Assembly (NCBI GenBank): GCA_964389375.1
Contig: CAYMDP010000050.1
Coordinates: 1-20,544, forward strand
Origin: CAYMDP01 sp964389375
GTDB taxonomy: Bacteria; Bdellovibrionota; Bdellovibrionia; Bdellovibrionales; UBA1609
Direction of reading: 5' to 3'
Length of the DNA stretch: 20,544 bases
The notes under the pieces were generated by a model. That model was not told the DNA's origin. It searched no databases and saw only the letters and a list, made by a program, of their open reading frames with translations. The position numbers were made by a program, and so were the translations under genes. Of this stretch, positions 12,675 through 20,278 are shown one piece after another. How positions within the stretch are numbered: the first letter of the stretch is position 1; the number at the start of each line of letters is the position of its first letter.

Positions 12675-15006
12675 TCGCCTGGATTGGCCAGAGATCATCG
12701 CAAAACTTTCTAGCTTTGCGACCAGCGATGCTGCCAAAGAAAAGCTATTAAAACTCTCACCCCTCCCAAACGAGAGGGCCGCGGAAGACAGCTTTAGTTC
12801 CATTCAAAAAGCCTGTCAGGTTTTAAGTCGCGGCAGTCGCCCCTTTATGGAAAGCTTAAACCTATTCTCGATCTGGTCTCAGCGCCTGCAAAAGGAAGCG
12901 ACCTTAAAGACTTTAGAGCTTCGAGATGTTCGTCACTTTTGCATCGAAGTTTTGGCGCTTAAAGAATTACTGAACCAACTCGACTTCGATTGGAGTGCCC
13001 AGGCGGCTTCAGTTTTAATGGATAGTGCCAGGCCCTTGTCGGCAATTGATCAGTTGATGTCCCCAGATGGCGAAATTCGGGTCGACGCCAGCGAAGTTCT
13101 TTACAAACTTCATAACGAAAAAACTTCTCAGGTGCGAAAAGTTCAAAACACTTTAGATCGACTGACGAAAGATCATGAACTTGAAGACGTTTTGCAGGAT
13201 CGTTATGTTACGAATCGCGAGGGCCGCTGGGTCTTGCCAGTAAAAAGTGGGATGCGATCTTTTTTTGAAGGGATTATTCACGCCTCCAGCCAGTCGAAGC
13301 AAACCGTCTTTATGGAACCCAAAGAAATTATCCCCATCAACAATCGTCTGCGCGAAATCGAAGTCGAGATGGAAGAAGAAATTGAGAGACTTTTATCCAG
13401 TCTATCCAGATATCTTCAAAGCCTAAAAGATGACTTCGCGAGCAGTCGAGAACAACTATTGGATTGGGATCTTCGCTTGGCTCAGGGTCAATTAAGCCTT
13501 CAGCTTGAATCAAGCCCCTGCCGCTTTTCTAAAGACCGCATCACATTGACTAATTTACGACATCCACTTTTGGTTTTAGATAAATCCGACGTCATTCCAA
13601 ATTCGGTGAAATTGAATCCCGAACAAAGAATTCTTCTGCTGTCCGGCCCCAATGCTGGAGGAAAAACAATTCTACTTAAGTCGATCGGCCTTGCCGCGCA
13701 GATGGCTCGCTGTGGGCTGCCGATCTGTGCAGATCCTGGATCCGAGTTGCCTTTTTTTAAAGAACTTTTCGTGGCCCTTGGAGATGAGCAAAGTGTGGAT
13801 CAACACTTAAGTACCTTTGCGGCCCATTTAAAAGTCTTGCATGAGTCCACTCAAGTCAAAGGATCAGATCATTTACTTTTGATTGACGAAATATGTGGTT
13901 CGACAGATCCCGAAGAGGGAACCGCTCTGGCTCGGGCCTTTATTGAAGAGTACTCAAAAAACAAAGTCTTCAGCGTTATCACCTCCCACTTGGGTCCCTT
14001 AAAATTAGGTTGGGGCAAAGAGTCGGGTTTAATGAACGGCAGTCTTGAATACGATATGCAGTCCGGCCGCCCGACTTATCAATTTATTATGGGCGTACCT
14101 GGGCAGTCTTTGGCTTTAAAAACCGCAAAGCGCGTTGGAATTTCGGGCGAGATTTTAGAGCGGGCCTTAAGTTACCTGAGCCGCGAAACCTTGCAATTTC
14201 ATTCGGGCCTTGAAGAAATTGAGCAAATGAAGGTTGAGCTGCGAAATCTTAAAGATCAAACCTTAAGCGAAGCTAAAGAAATGAAAGCGCTTAAAAGTCG
14301 CTACACTCAGCTTGCAGAAAAATTTGAAAAAGAAAAAACCCAGATGCTGAGCCAAGCTTCAAAACGCGCAGAGCGAAAAATTGAATCCTTGATCGAGCAA
14401 GCTAAAGTCACAGATTTATTCAAACGCCATGAAAGTTTAGAAAAAGCAAAGGCTCAACTGCCCGAGATCGTCAAGGCCAGCCAAAGTAAAGAAGCCGAGG
14501 CCGGACCACGAATTGAATCCGCAGACGACTTCGCCAAAGTTTTTCCTCCGGGATCTAAAGTTTTTGCCCAAAGTGTTGGACGAGATGCTGTAGTTCAGGG
14601 ATTTCCAAATGCCAAGGGCGAGGTCCCGGTTTTATCAAATTCAATGAGGCTAATGATTTCATGGGACCAATTAAGACCGCCTCATATGGCCAACAATCCC
14701 ACGATGGATATTTTAAGAAAGTCGACCGAGTTTTCGGTCTCTCCTTTGGAATCAGATCGCGTTGTCGATCTTCGCGGATTAAATGTTGAAGAGGCGATCA
14801 ATCGTCTTGAGCTTCAGTTAGATACTGCGGCCCTTCACCACGAAGATAGAATCAAAGTTATTCATGGTCATGGCACCGAAACTTTAAAGAAAGCCATTCG
14901 CTCTTACCTGTCTCGCAGTGTGTATGTAAAAAAGTGGCTTTCCGGAAGTAGCGATTCCGGTGGCGATGGTGTCACCTGGGCCGAACTACAAGGCTCAAAC
15001 GTCTAG
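12661..15006 (+). CDS. mutS2: MutS2, ATPase with C-terminal Smr endonuclease domain
   Basis: MutS2 lacks the mismatch-recognition domain of MutS. Homologues suppress recombination in Helicobacter and split collided ribosomes in Bacillus. The 781-aa protein has an N-terminal core and lever region (1-300), then the ATPase with Walker A G329-PNAGGKT336, ending at T336, and Walker B LLLIDEICGSTDPEEG (D409, E410). A charged coiled-coil arm (about 510-605) and a small KOW-like region (about 625-670) follow. The Smr domain (about 695-781) has V701-VDLRG and H735-GHG. The start is GTG at 12661, 14 nt inside lnt, with GGGA about 11 nt upstream; the next residues (KKLDRLDWPEIIAKL) fit the family N-terminus. 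The last roughly 15 residues are Ser/Gly-rich. It ends 13 bp from the convergent lipoprotein gene, with no terminator visible. Confidence 0.95.
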   Translation: MKKLDRLDWPEIIAKLSSFATSDAAKEKLLKLSPLPNERAAEDSFSSIQKACQVLSRGSRPFMESLNLFSIWSQRLQKEATLKTLELRDVRHFCIEVLALKELLNQLDFDWSAQAASVLMDSARPLSAIDQLMSPDGEIRVDASEVLYKLHNEKTSQVRKVQNTLDRLTKDHELEDVLQDRYVTNREGRWVLPVKSGMRSFFEGIIHASSQSKQTVFMEPKEIIPINNRLREIEVEMEEEIERLLSSLSRYLQSLKDDFASSREQLLDWDLRLAQGQLSLQLESSPCRFSKDRITLTNLRHPLLVLDKSDVIPNSVKLNPEQRILLLSGPNAGGKTILLKSIGLAAQMARCGLPICADPGSELPFFKELFVALGDEQSVDQHLSTFAAHLKVLHESTQVKGSDHLLLIDEICGSTDPEEGTALARAFIEEYSKNKVFSVITSHLGPLKLGWGKESGLMNGSLEYDMQSGRPTYQFIMGVPGQSLALKTAKRVGISGEILERALSYLSRETLQFHSGLEEIEQMKVELRNLKDQTLSEAKEMKALKSRYTQLAEKFEKEKTQMLSQASKRAERKIESLIEQAKVTDLFKRHESLEKAKAQLPEIVKASQSKEAEAGPRIESADDFAKVFPPGSKVFAQSVGRDAVVQGFPNAKGEVPVLSNSMRLMISWDQLRPPHMANNPTMDILRKSTEFSVSPLESDRVVDLRGLNVEEAINRLELQLDTAALHHEDRIKVIHGHGTETLKKAIRSYLSRSVYVKKWLSGSSDSGGDGVTWAELQGSNV

Positions 15007-15019
15007 AAAGCAGAACCGT

Positions 15020-15865
15020 CTAAGGAAGTGATACTCCAGACTTGCGATCGGGCTGGCAAGAGACCTTGCTCGGAAGACTCCACTTTAGACCTTCACGGTC
15101 TAATAACTGCGCTGACAAACACGAGGCCACTTTAACACTTGATTCGGGAGATCTCATATCTTCCCGACTTTGAATCTCGGACCACAAGACGGTGCTTCTT
15201 TTGAGTGCGTACAAGATACGTCCAGAGACCTCACTTTTAAAACCCATTTCTCCAAGATCGACTCCAAGTAAACTGACCTCGCCAGACACTTCAAGGTCGG
15301 CACAGGTGTCACTTCCGCAGCGATAAAGCCCTTTAAGAATAACCACTAGATTCATTTCTAATGGCATATTGTTTTTTAGTGCCAGCCAGCTATGTTTAAA
15401 GTCCCAGGTCTCACCAACTTCCACAGGGCCATCAGGAAAAGGAAGTGGCGGCATATAAAAGACACTTGTCTTTGGAAAGCTGCCGGCCTTTACAACCGAT
15501 CCGTCTTTAGCAAATACAAACTCAATTTCTTCATCCCGCTCTGGAAAGGCCAAATCATGAAGATCCACCATCCCGTCTTTACGAATGGTTTTAGACAAAA
15601 CCTTAATTGTGCCGTCGGCCAAAGGCTCACTCTGATTGTGCACAGTGAAGTCGACGATCTCATCTCGCTTTTTTACGATTTGTCCGGCTTCAAAATTTTG
15701 CACTAAGGAATGCGAATAATATCGAGTGCGATCTGATTGTGACTCATTGATGTTCAAGCTAAGCACAACTGGGCCGGAAGATTTTAATGACTTTGAGGCA
15801 CAAGCCGGAAGAAATACAGCTGCTTGAAAAAATAAGACGCTAAGAAAAAATTTATTTGTTTTCAT
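15020..15865 (-). CDS. Lipoprotein of unknown function
   Basis: The 281-aa product starts with a lipoprotein signal (MKTNKFFLSVLFFQAAVF) and the lipobox L-P-A-C, so it should be lipid-anchored. Residue +2 is Ala and +3 Ser, with no Asp retention signal, so the outer membrane is likely. The body looks beta-rich and has a GPVEVGETWDFKHSW segment seen in several secreted unknown proteins, a CGSDTC pair and two more Cys near the end, so two disulfides are possible. I do not recognise the family. No Shine-Dalgarno precedes the ATG, and a good promoter ends 8 nt upstream, so the mRNA may be leaderless. The gene lies downstream of the cysteine-rich secreted protein gene on the same strand but has its own promoter. 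Confidence 0.85.
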   Translation of the reverse strand: MKTNKFFLSVLFFQAAVFLPACASKSLKSSGPVVLSLNINESQSDRTRYYSHSLVQNFEAGQIVKKRDEIVDFTVHNQSEPLADGTIKVLSKTIRKDGMVDLHDLAFPERDEEIEFVFAKDGSVVKAGSFPKTSVFYMPPLPFPDGPVEVGETWDFKHSWLALKNNMPLEMNLVVILKGLYRCGSDTCADLEVSGEVSLLGVDLGEMGFKSEVSGRILYALKRSTVLWSEIQSREDMRSPESSVKVASCLSAQLLDREGLKWSLPSKVSCQPDRKSGVSLP

Positions 15866-15873
15866 AGCTGGAG

Positions 15874-15902
15874 AGCATAGGGATCAAACTCCATTTGGTC
15901 AA
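15874..15902 (-). promoter_or_regulatory. Sigma70-type promoter of the 15020-15865 lipoprotein gene
   Basis: On the minus strand TTGACC (15902-15897) and TATGCT (15879-15874) are exactly 17 bp apart. Transcription should begin about 6-9 nt beyond the -10 box, that is at or within a few bases of the ATG at 15865. The dyad TAGGGATC (15878-15885) with GATCCCTA (15916-15923) brackets the -35 box and overlaps the -10, so a repressor site or a 3'-end hairpin of the upstream gene is possible. Confidence 0.6.
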
Positions 15903-15927
15903 CCCCATCAAGGCAGATCCCTAGTTT

Positions 15928-17478
15928 CTAATTTGTACCCTTTTGAGGTGAGGGAGGCTCTTGGCTCCTTTTATTCTGCTTTTGCTTTAATTGTTTCATC
16001 GCGCGCAAATAGGAATCTGGAATTTGACAGACTTCTGAGCCTAGCCTTGAAGGCCTTTGTCGATCCGATTTTTTCCGACAATGCTTCGCTCCAAACTCTG
16101 CCCCAAGCCGATGCTGCTCGGATGTCCACTCAAAATCAACTCTCCAAGTGTCCAAGATCTCTTGGGCCCCCAGACAGAGACCTTGGGGTATTCCGCTGCA
16201 GACGAAAGGTCTTCCATAATCAAAGGCATTTAAGCTTGTGGCCGAGAGGGCTCTTGCGCCTTCTTTCCATTCTCCAAGAGATGAGGACGGACATTGCTGT
16301 TGTTCAAAAAAAAGTTTTCCAGCAAAAATTCGATTTATTAATACCTTAAATTTTTCCCGTCCCAAGTTGCGAATGTCGTAAGCCACACCAGACTCAATCT
16401 CGTCCCAAACCTCTTCCCTTTTTTGAAATAGCGTCTCAACGGGATCAATGGGATCTTGGCCGGCCCGAAGTCTTCGTTTTAATTCATTCTGATAAAAGGC
16501 ATTCGCCTTGTCCGCCTCGGCTTTGTATTCCCGAGCCATAGCGCAAAGTGCATTTCTTCTATAGGCTGAGACAAACTTCGGAGGATAGCTGGGGGCCCCT
16601 CGCGCGGAGACTCCATCTTCGATCATTTGGCAGGACATAAAGGCGCCCATATAAACATGGTAATACTTGGCAGGAATCACCTTGGGGCCCAAGGTCGGCG
16701 CTTGAAGTTTTGCAATCTTGTCCTTTAATTTTTGACTGATATCTGCGTCTTTGGATAAGGATCCTGGTAAAAAGAGCGGTGATGTTCTGGATCCACAAGT
16801 GAAGTAACCATTTAGCTGAGGAAACTCCGCTGGCAACTTGACCGACTTCGACTGATCAGAACCCTGAACATAATTTGCGGCAACATCATCATGCCCACAA
16901 ACTCCGATAAGCAACATGGCTTGGTTGGGATCTCCTTCAGACATCAGCATCGCCATCTTCCATGCCCATCCCGCTTCGAAGCCCATTTTTTCTGCACGAC
17001 TTAGAAGGCTTGGTCTCCCCGCAAGAGGGTCCTCTAAAGGAGGAGCATTAAACTCGTAGGGATCGAGTTCTAAAATATCCGAATGAAAAACCTCTGCCTT
17101 AGCTGCCAAACAATAGTTTTTAGGATCATTGAAGATCTTTTCAAAATAAACTTCGACCCCTTTATTTCCCTGAGTGATTTCACGGTCACCTCGGTAAGCC
17201 GAGGGTCTTGCGACCTTCATATAAGTCTGAATCGCTTGACGAGTCTCTGGTGCAAAAAGTTTTAAAAGCGAATCTCTTTTCTCGACAAGATTGGTTGATC
17301 CATCCAAAAGCGTTCGCGGCCCAACACTTTTTTCCTCTAGACTTTTCTCATCAGCGCCTGGATTTTCTTGTGATAATGTTCCAAGGTCCAAGGCCTGCTC
17401 CTCAGGAGTCAGCTGATTCGCAACTCCCACTCCCGAAGATAAAATGCTGATTATGAATATAGAAACTCTTAAGCCCAT
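15928..17478 (-). CDS. Secreted cysteine-rich protein of unknown function
   Basis: I do not recognise this family. The roughly 516-aa product has a signal peptide (MGLRVSIFIISILSSGVGVA, cut before or near NQ), an acidic linker (about 25-55), and a mostly helical body. The mature part has ten Cys (for example NYCLAAK, GVCGHD, YFTCGS, MSCQM, ALCAM, FVCSG, GLCLG, KHCRK, EVCQI), an even number compatible with disulfides in an oxidising compartment. The C-terminus is Lys/Gln-rich (KQLKQKQNKRSQEPP). ATG at 17478 and GTG at 17481 are adjacent candidate starts; neither has a good Shine-Dalgarno, and ATG is preferred. It is divergent from the plus-strand lipoprotein gene. A long antisense frame at 15933-16349 is judged a shadow, since this frame has the signal peptide and the length. 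Confidence 0.82.
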   Translation of the reverse strand: MGLRVSIFIISILSSGVGVANQLTPEEQALDLGTLSQENPGADEKSLEEKSVGPRTLLDGSTNLVEKRDSLLKLFAPETRQAIQTYMKVARPSAYRGDREITQGNKGVEVYFEKIFNDPKNYCLAAKAEVFHSDILELDPYEFNAPPLEDPLAGRPSLLSRAEKMGFEAGWAWKMAMLMSEGDPNQAMLLIGVCGHDDVAANYVQGSDQSKSVKLPAEFPQLNGYFTCGSRTSPLFLPGSLSKDADISQKLKDKIAKLQAPTLGPKVIPAKYYHVYMGAFMSCQMIEDGVSARGAPSYPPKFVSAYRRNALCAMAREYKAEADKANAFYQNELKRRLRAGQDPIDPVETLFQKREEVWDEIESGVAYDIRNLGREKFKVLINRIFAGKLFFEQQQCPSSSLGEWKEGARALSATSLNAFDYGRPFVCSGIPQGLCLGAQEILDTWRVDFEWTSEQHRLGAEFGAKHCRKKSDRQRPSRLGSEVCQIPDSYLRAMKQLKQKQNKRSQEPPSPQKGTN

Positions 17479-17530
17479 CACGTCTTATCGTCTTAATTTT
17501 GGTTCAAACGTACGGACTATGGACCCGTTT

Positions 17531-17546
17531 AAAATGCGCTCATTTT
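17531..17546. promoter_or_regulatory. Operator-like palindrome between divergent secreted-protein genes
   Basis: AAAATG-CGCT-CATTTT is a perfect 6-bp dyad with a 4-nt centre, about 50 bp upstream of the minus-strand gene. A second dyad, TCTCA-AAC-TGAGA, lies near 17577-17589. Either could bind a dimeric regulator of the divergent pair, which is an inference from position and symmetry. Confidence 0.3.
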
Positions 17547-17676
17547 GAGACACCTTCAGCATCACTTTTCTAATTCTCAAACTGAGACAAGTCGTAAACT
17601 CAAAGATCGCTATGTGGCATTGCTATTGCTTTTATAAAGGGAAAGATTTGTGATGAGTGATTCTTTGGGGGATCAG

Positions 17677-18465
17677 ATGAACATGCTAGCCAAACTCTTA
17701 ACACTAAGCCTAGTCTTAGTCACTTTAAGCGCTTGTGGAAACAATAAGCGCCTAATACAAGGCAGCTCGACGACCTCCTCCACAGAGACTCCCCACGACA
17801 ATACAACGACCTATGTGGCAAGTCCCGGGGACGGCGTGCTGGCGGACTGTAATAGCTTTTCTAGAGGTGATCTGGGCCTAACAGGAGCACTGACCTCATT
17901 CTACAATCCTCAAACCAACAGCTACATCATCGACTTTATCCGTCTCGCTTTGACACAAGTGCCGGACAATATCAAATCCGACAGCAACCACTACCTTCAA
18001 TTTTTTAGATGGAGCATCCAAGGCGCAAACACGCGAACCGTGAATCCGACGGCCGCACCTATTTATTTTCAGTTTAAACGAACGGGCGCCTACCTTAACT
18101 CTGGAAGTCCCGAAACGCGAATTTCCAAAAACGTAATCGACAGCCTGATCTCAAGAAACAATTTGCTTCAGTACAACATCAATCCAAACAATTTCTTTGA
18201 TAACGTCATCATCGTCTTAGACGGAATGGATTTGGTCTATAACGGAATCTCTTTCGCCCTCTACAACTCGGCATCAGGAACAAGTGCAACGGCCTCATTT
18301 GATGTTTTGATCCCAGCCTTTTTGGCCAACCCAAATGCCTACGCTGTTCAACATTCATCGGCGACGCTTCACCAACTCCATCCCAACTGGTCGGTTCGCA
18401 CTTCAGGCCTAAGTGATGGCGGTTACCGCGACCGGGCCAACGGCCTCTGCAGCGGAATCCTTTAA
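17677..18465 (+). CDS. Lipoprotein of unknown function
   Basis: The product has a lipoprotein signal MNMLAKLLTLSLVLVTLSAC with lipobox L-S-A-C. After it come a Ser/Thr-rich linker (about 15-45) and a globular part with many Asn, Ser and aromatic residues. Two Cys (ADCNSF near the start, LCSGIL at the end) could bridge the two ends of the domain. The frame is open from GTG 17650/ATG 17653 with AAGGGA upstream, but that start would put acidic residues (MMSDSLGDQ) before the signal. ATG 17677, or 17683 with GGGGGA 10 nt upstream, gives a normal lipoprotein N-region, and a -10-like TATAAA at 17633-17638 would leave the earlier start almost without leader. I do not recognise the family. It converges on the 18759-19619 gene across a giant inverted repeat that begins 3 nt after its stop. 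Confidence 0.82.
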   Translation: MNMLAKLLTLSLVLVTLSACGNNKRLIQGSSTTSSTETPHDNTTTYVASPGDGVLADCNSFSRGDLGLTGALTSFYNPQTNSYIIDFIRLALTQVPDNIKSDSNHYLQFFRWSIQGANTRTVNPTAAPIYFQFKRTGAYLNSGSPETRISKNVIDSLISRNNLLQYNINPNNFFDNVIIVLDGMDLVYNGISFALYNSASGTSATASFDVLIPAFLANPNAYAVQHSSATLHQLHPNWSVRTSGLSDGGYRDRANGLCSGIL

Positions 18466-18468
18466 TCC

Positions 18469-18654
18469 TCAATCTTGAAACTCAATTCAAAAAATCAGAT
18501 TTAGACTTCTCAAAGGGTGCGACTCTGAGTGGGTGCGTCGCGTCTTCGGATTGCTTCATTGCTTCGCAATGCCGCAACCCGGATACGCGCCGCTCACCGA
18601 GAGCACCCTTTGAGAAGTCTAAATCTGATTTTTTGAATTGAGTTTCAAGATTGA
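18469..18654. repeat. Perfect 52-bp inverted repeat with 82-nt spacer at the lipoprotein gene end
   Basis: The left arm 18469-18520 is the exact reverse complement of 18603-18654; I checked all 52 positions. The arms are A/T-rich. The spacer 18521-18602 is G/C-richer, continues the pairing imperfectly and ends in a perfect CATTGC-TTC-GCAATG hairpin, so about 186 nt could fold into one rod. It starts 3 nt after the TAA at 18463-18465. No short target-site duplication flanks it and no transposase is near. It may act as a terminator or 3' stabiliser, or be a small non-coding mobile repeat. Confidence 0.88.
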
Positions 18655-18672
18655 ACTTGCGCACAGAAGTCG

Positions 18673-18697
18673 GAGTGCTTCGATTTGGCACTCTTTT
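18673..18697 (+). terminator. Candidate intrinsic terminator downstream of the 52-bp inverted repeat
   Basis: GAGTGC (18673-18678) pairs with GCACTC (18688-18693) around a 9-nt loop, followed by TTTT. It is a small but standard plus-strand terminator shape. If it works, the giant inverted repeat would be transcribed as part of the lipoprotein mRNA's 3' UTR. Confidence 0.45.
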
Positions 18698-18758
18698 AGT
18701 CAGGATATAGATTCAACGAGAATCACGTATGAATCGATGTAGGAAATGTAATCACGAA

Positions 18759-19619
18759 CTAGTGGGAAGCTTCTTGGACGACTTCTTCGGCTTGAAGATT
18801 TTCTCCATGGCGATAGCGCTCGACCAGGGACTTATCTGTTGTGGGAAATGAAAACATCAAGGCGTGGCTACTTGAAGCTGGATCTTCCAATGTGACCACC
18901 ATGTACCAGAATTCGGGGTTGTCAGGTGTGCTGTCTTCGTCATGAAATTCTTTGATAAAAGTAACTAAGATGGTGCCGGTTGAATCTGAATTTCTCCAAA
19001 TCTCATCGGCCTCTTCAAGCGCAGATTCACGATAGCCCACATAATCTGGGAACTGGCTTTCTGGAATATCTTTTTCGCTGCGAAGGCGCATCATCGCCGA
19101 GTATAAACCCGTGGCGAGCTCATCCCCTTCTCCAAGGGCGTCGCCCTCAAGGGCACCCGCCGGAAGATCCAATCGAGATTTGTCATAGACCAGGTCCCCT
19201 CGACGAAACTGCTCAACAAGCTCTTCATCCGTGCTTGGAAAATGTAGAAAAACAAAACTCGGAGTATCTTCGGTCAGGTAACAAACAGCGACGTGAAATA
19301 GATTTTCTTCTTCCATGGCTCGAATGTAGATAAACAAGTTTTGACCAGCTAGCCAGGTCTTTTCGTTCCAAACTTCATGAGGATCCTCAAGAAGCGCCGT
19401 CAAATTGTCTTCGTAATTTTTAAAGTCCGACTCTGGAATATCTTCCTTCGAACGCATTTTGAAAAAGTCATGTTCAAGGCTAAGGATCTCTTTAGAAAAA
19501 TGAGCATAGAGATCTTCTTCAGACTCAAAAATTAAGCCGGCCTTTTCATCGATAGTGATGGATTTGCCCGCCTGGCCTTTTTTAGACTCCTCTGGCTTTC
19601 GCGCTGAGCTTTTCCCCAT
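18759..19619 (-). CDS. Tandem-duplicated acidic cytosolic protein, possibly two PBECR-like domains
   Basis: The 286-aa product has no signal peptide and is strongly acidic after a basic tail of about 20 residues. It holds two copies of one domain of about 110 residues (roughly 37-146 and 168-281). Paired motifs are MRSKEDIPESDFKNY with LRSEKDIPESQFPDY, EDPHEVW with EEADEIW, and LHFPSTDEELVEQFRRG with FSFPTTDKSLVERYRHG. The strand pattern with a PDEVW-like start and an FPTxD...RxG end recalls PBECR domains (RelE/barnase/EndoU-fold), but I cannot confirm that and no catalytic set is proven. Domain duplication could instead mean a binding or immunity role. GGGGAAGG 5 nt before the ATG sets the start, and the gene has a near-consensus promoter. 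It lies alone between two intergenic regions. Confidence 0.8.
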   Translation of the reverse strand: MGKSSARKPEESKKGQAGKSITIDEKAGLIFESEEDLYAHFSKEILSLEHDFFKMRSKEDIPESDFKNYEDNLTALLEDPHEVWNEKTWLAGQNLFIYIRAMEEENLFHVAVCYLTEDTPSFVFLHFPSTDEELVEQFRRGDLVYDKSRLDLPAGALEGDALGEGDELATGLYSAMMRLRSEKDIPESQFPDYVGYRESALEEADEIWRNSDSTGTILVTFIKEFHDEDSTPDNPEFWYMVVTLEDPASSSHALMFSFPTTDKSLVERYRHGENLQAEEVVQEASH

Positions 19620-19719
19620 CTAGACCTTCCCCGTCTTAAAAAATCCCCAAAAGACGTCCCAAACTGAGACAATCCCTTTTGCAACACCCGGAAAAATCAA
19701 CTCGGATTGCCTCTCTATA

Positions 19720-19748
19720 ATTGTAGGACTATCGACCACTCATGTCAA
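19720..19748 (-). promoter_or_regulatory. Near-consensus sigma70 promoter of the 18759-19619 gene
   Basis: On the minus strand TTGACA (19748-19743, full consensus) and TACAAT (19725-19720, five of six) are 17 bp apart. This is the best promoter in the window. The leader would be about 94 nt, with a CGTCTT/AAGACG stem whose 3' side abuts the GGGGAAGG ribosome-binding site, so translation could be tuned by that fold. Confidence 0.7.
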
Positions 19749-19847
19749 ATCGCAGGACTTTTCTCTTGCCTGGACCTAAACAGAGCCCACACACTTAAAG
19801 ACTGAAAGACCAAATGGATTTTGGCTTTCTTTGGCTAAGGATGGGCC

Positions 19848-20168
19848 ATGCTTATGAATATTGCAGATAAAAACTTAGACGAACTTGAGTTTCTGTTAAG
19901 CCAATCTATGAATGGAATTCATCTGCTTTTTGATAACCAGACCATAGCCCGGGTCTTAAAACGCCCGACCGAAGAGTTAAATCTTTTTAGCTTCGAAAAC
20001 CTAGACCGAATTCAAGGTCTGTTGATTGATCTGATTCAAAAAAATAGCGTGGCTGCAAAACAGTGTTTTTTAGACTCTCTGGATACAGAAAGTTACGAAA
20101 TGCTGCTTCGAACTTACTTTCAGATTGTCGACAATTCGCTTTTAACGGTCACCGAAGACCGCCACTAG
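19848..20168 (+). CDS. Small protein of unknown function (106 aa)
   Basis: I do not recognise it. It is a soluble, acidic, mostly helical protein with no signal peptide, membrane segment or Cys cluster; a single Cys lies at KQCFLDSL. Segments such as NLDELEFLLSQSMNGIHLL and NLDRIQGLLIDLIQ are amphipathic helices, suggesting a protein-protein contact module. AAGGA 6 nt before the ATG at 19848 supports this start over the ATG two codons later. It is divergent from the tandem-domain gene (228 bp apart) and 110 bp upstream of the truncated secreted-protein gene. Codon use looks like its neighbours. Confidence 0.7.
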   Translation: MLMNIADKNLDELEFLLSQSMNGIHLLFDNQTIARVLKRPTEELNLFSFENLDRIQGLLIDLIQKNSVAAKQCFLDSLDTESYEMLLRTYFQIVDNSLLTVTEDRH

Positions 20169-20278
20169 CTCATAATTTACTCATGCAGTGTCTTGAAATG
20201 AGCCAAGCTCTTATCAGAGATTTGAAGCGGACCAGCCCTTTGGCTTAATTCCAAGGCATAATATGTCGACAAGACTTT

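Noticed and set aside
15392..15706. 104-codon plus-strand frame inside the lipoprotein gene
   Set aside because: Antisense shadow; the minus-strand frame has a lipobox and its own promoter.
15933..16349. 138-codon plus-strand frame antisense to the cysteine-rich protein gene
   Set aside because: It lies wholly inside a longer gene with a signal peptide, and has no ribosome-binding site or recognisable motif.
18469..18654. Insertion sequence ends
   Set aside because: The arms enclose only 82 nt with no transposase frame, and no target-site duplication flanks them; a non-autonomous element remains possible.
18482..18691. 69-codon minus-strand frame across the inverted repeat
   Set aside because: It spans the palindrome, so its residues simply reflect the repeat arms; no start signals.
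18729..18851. 40-codon plus-strand frame starting MNRCRKCNHELVGSF, zinc-ribbon-like
   Set aside because: Weak ribosome-binding site, only one clear CxxC pair, and most of it is antisense to the 3' end of the tandem-domain gene. Probably chance, but could be tested by proteomics.
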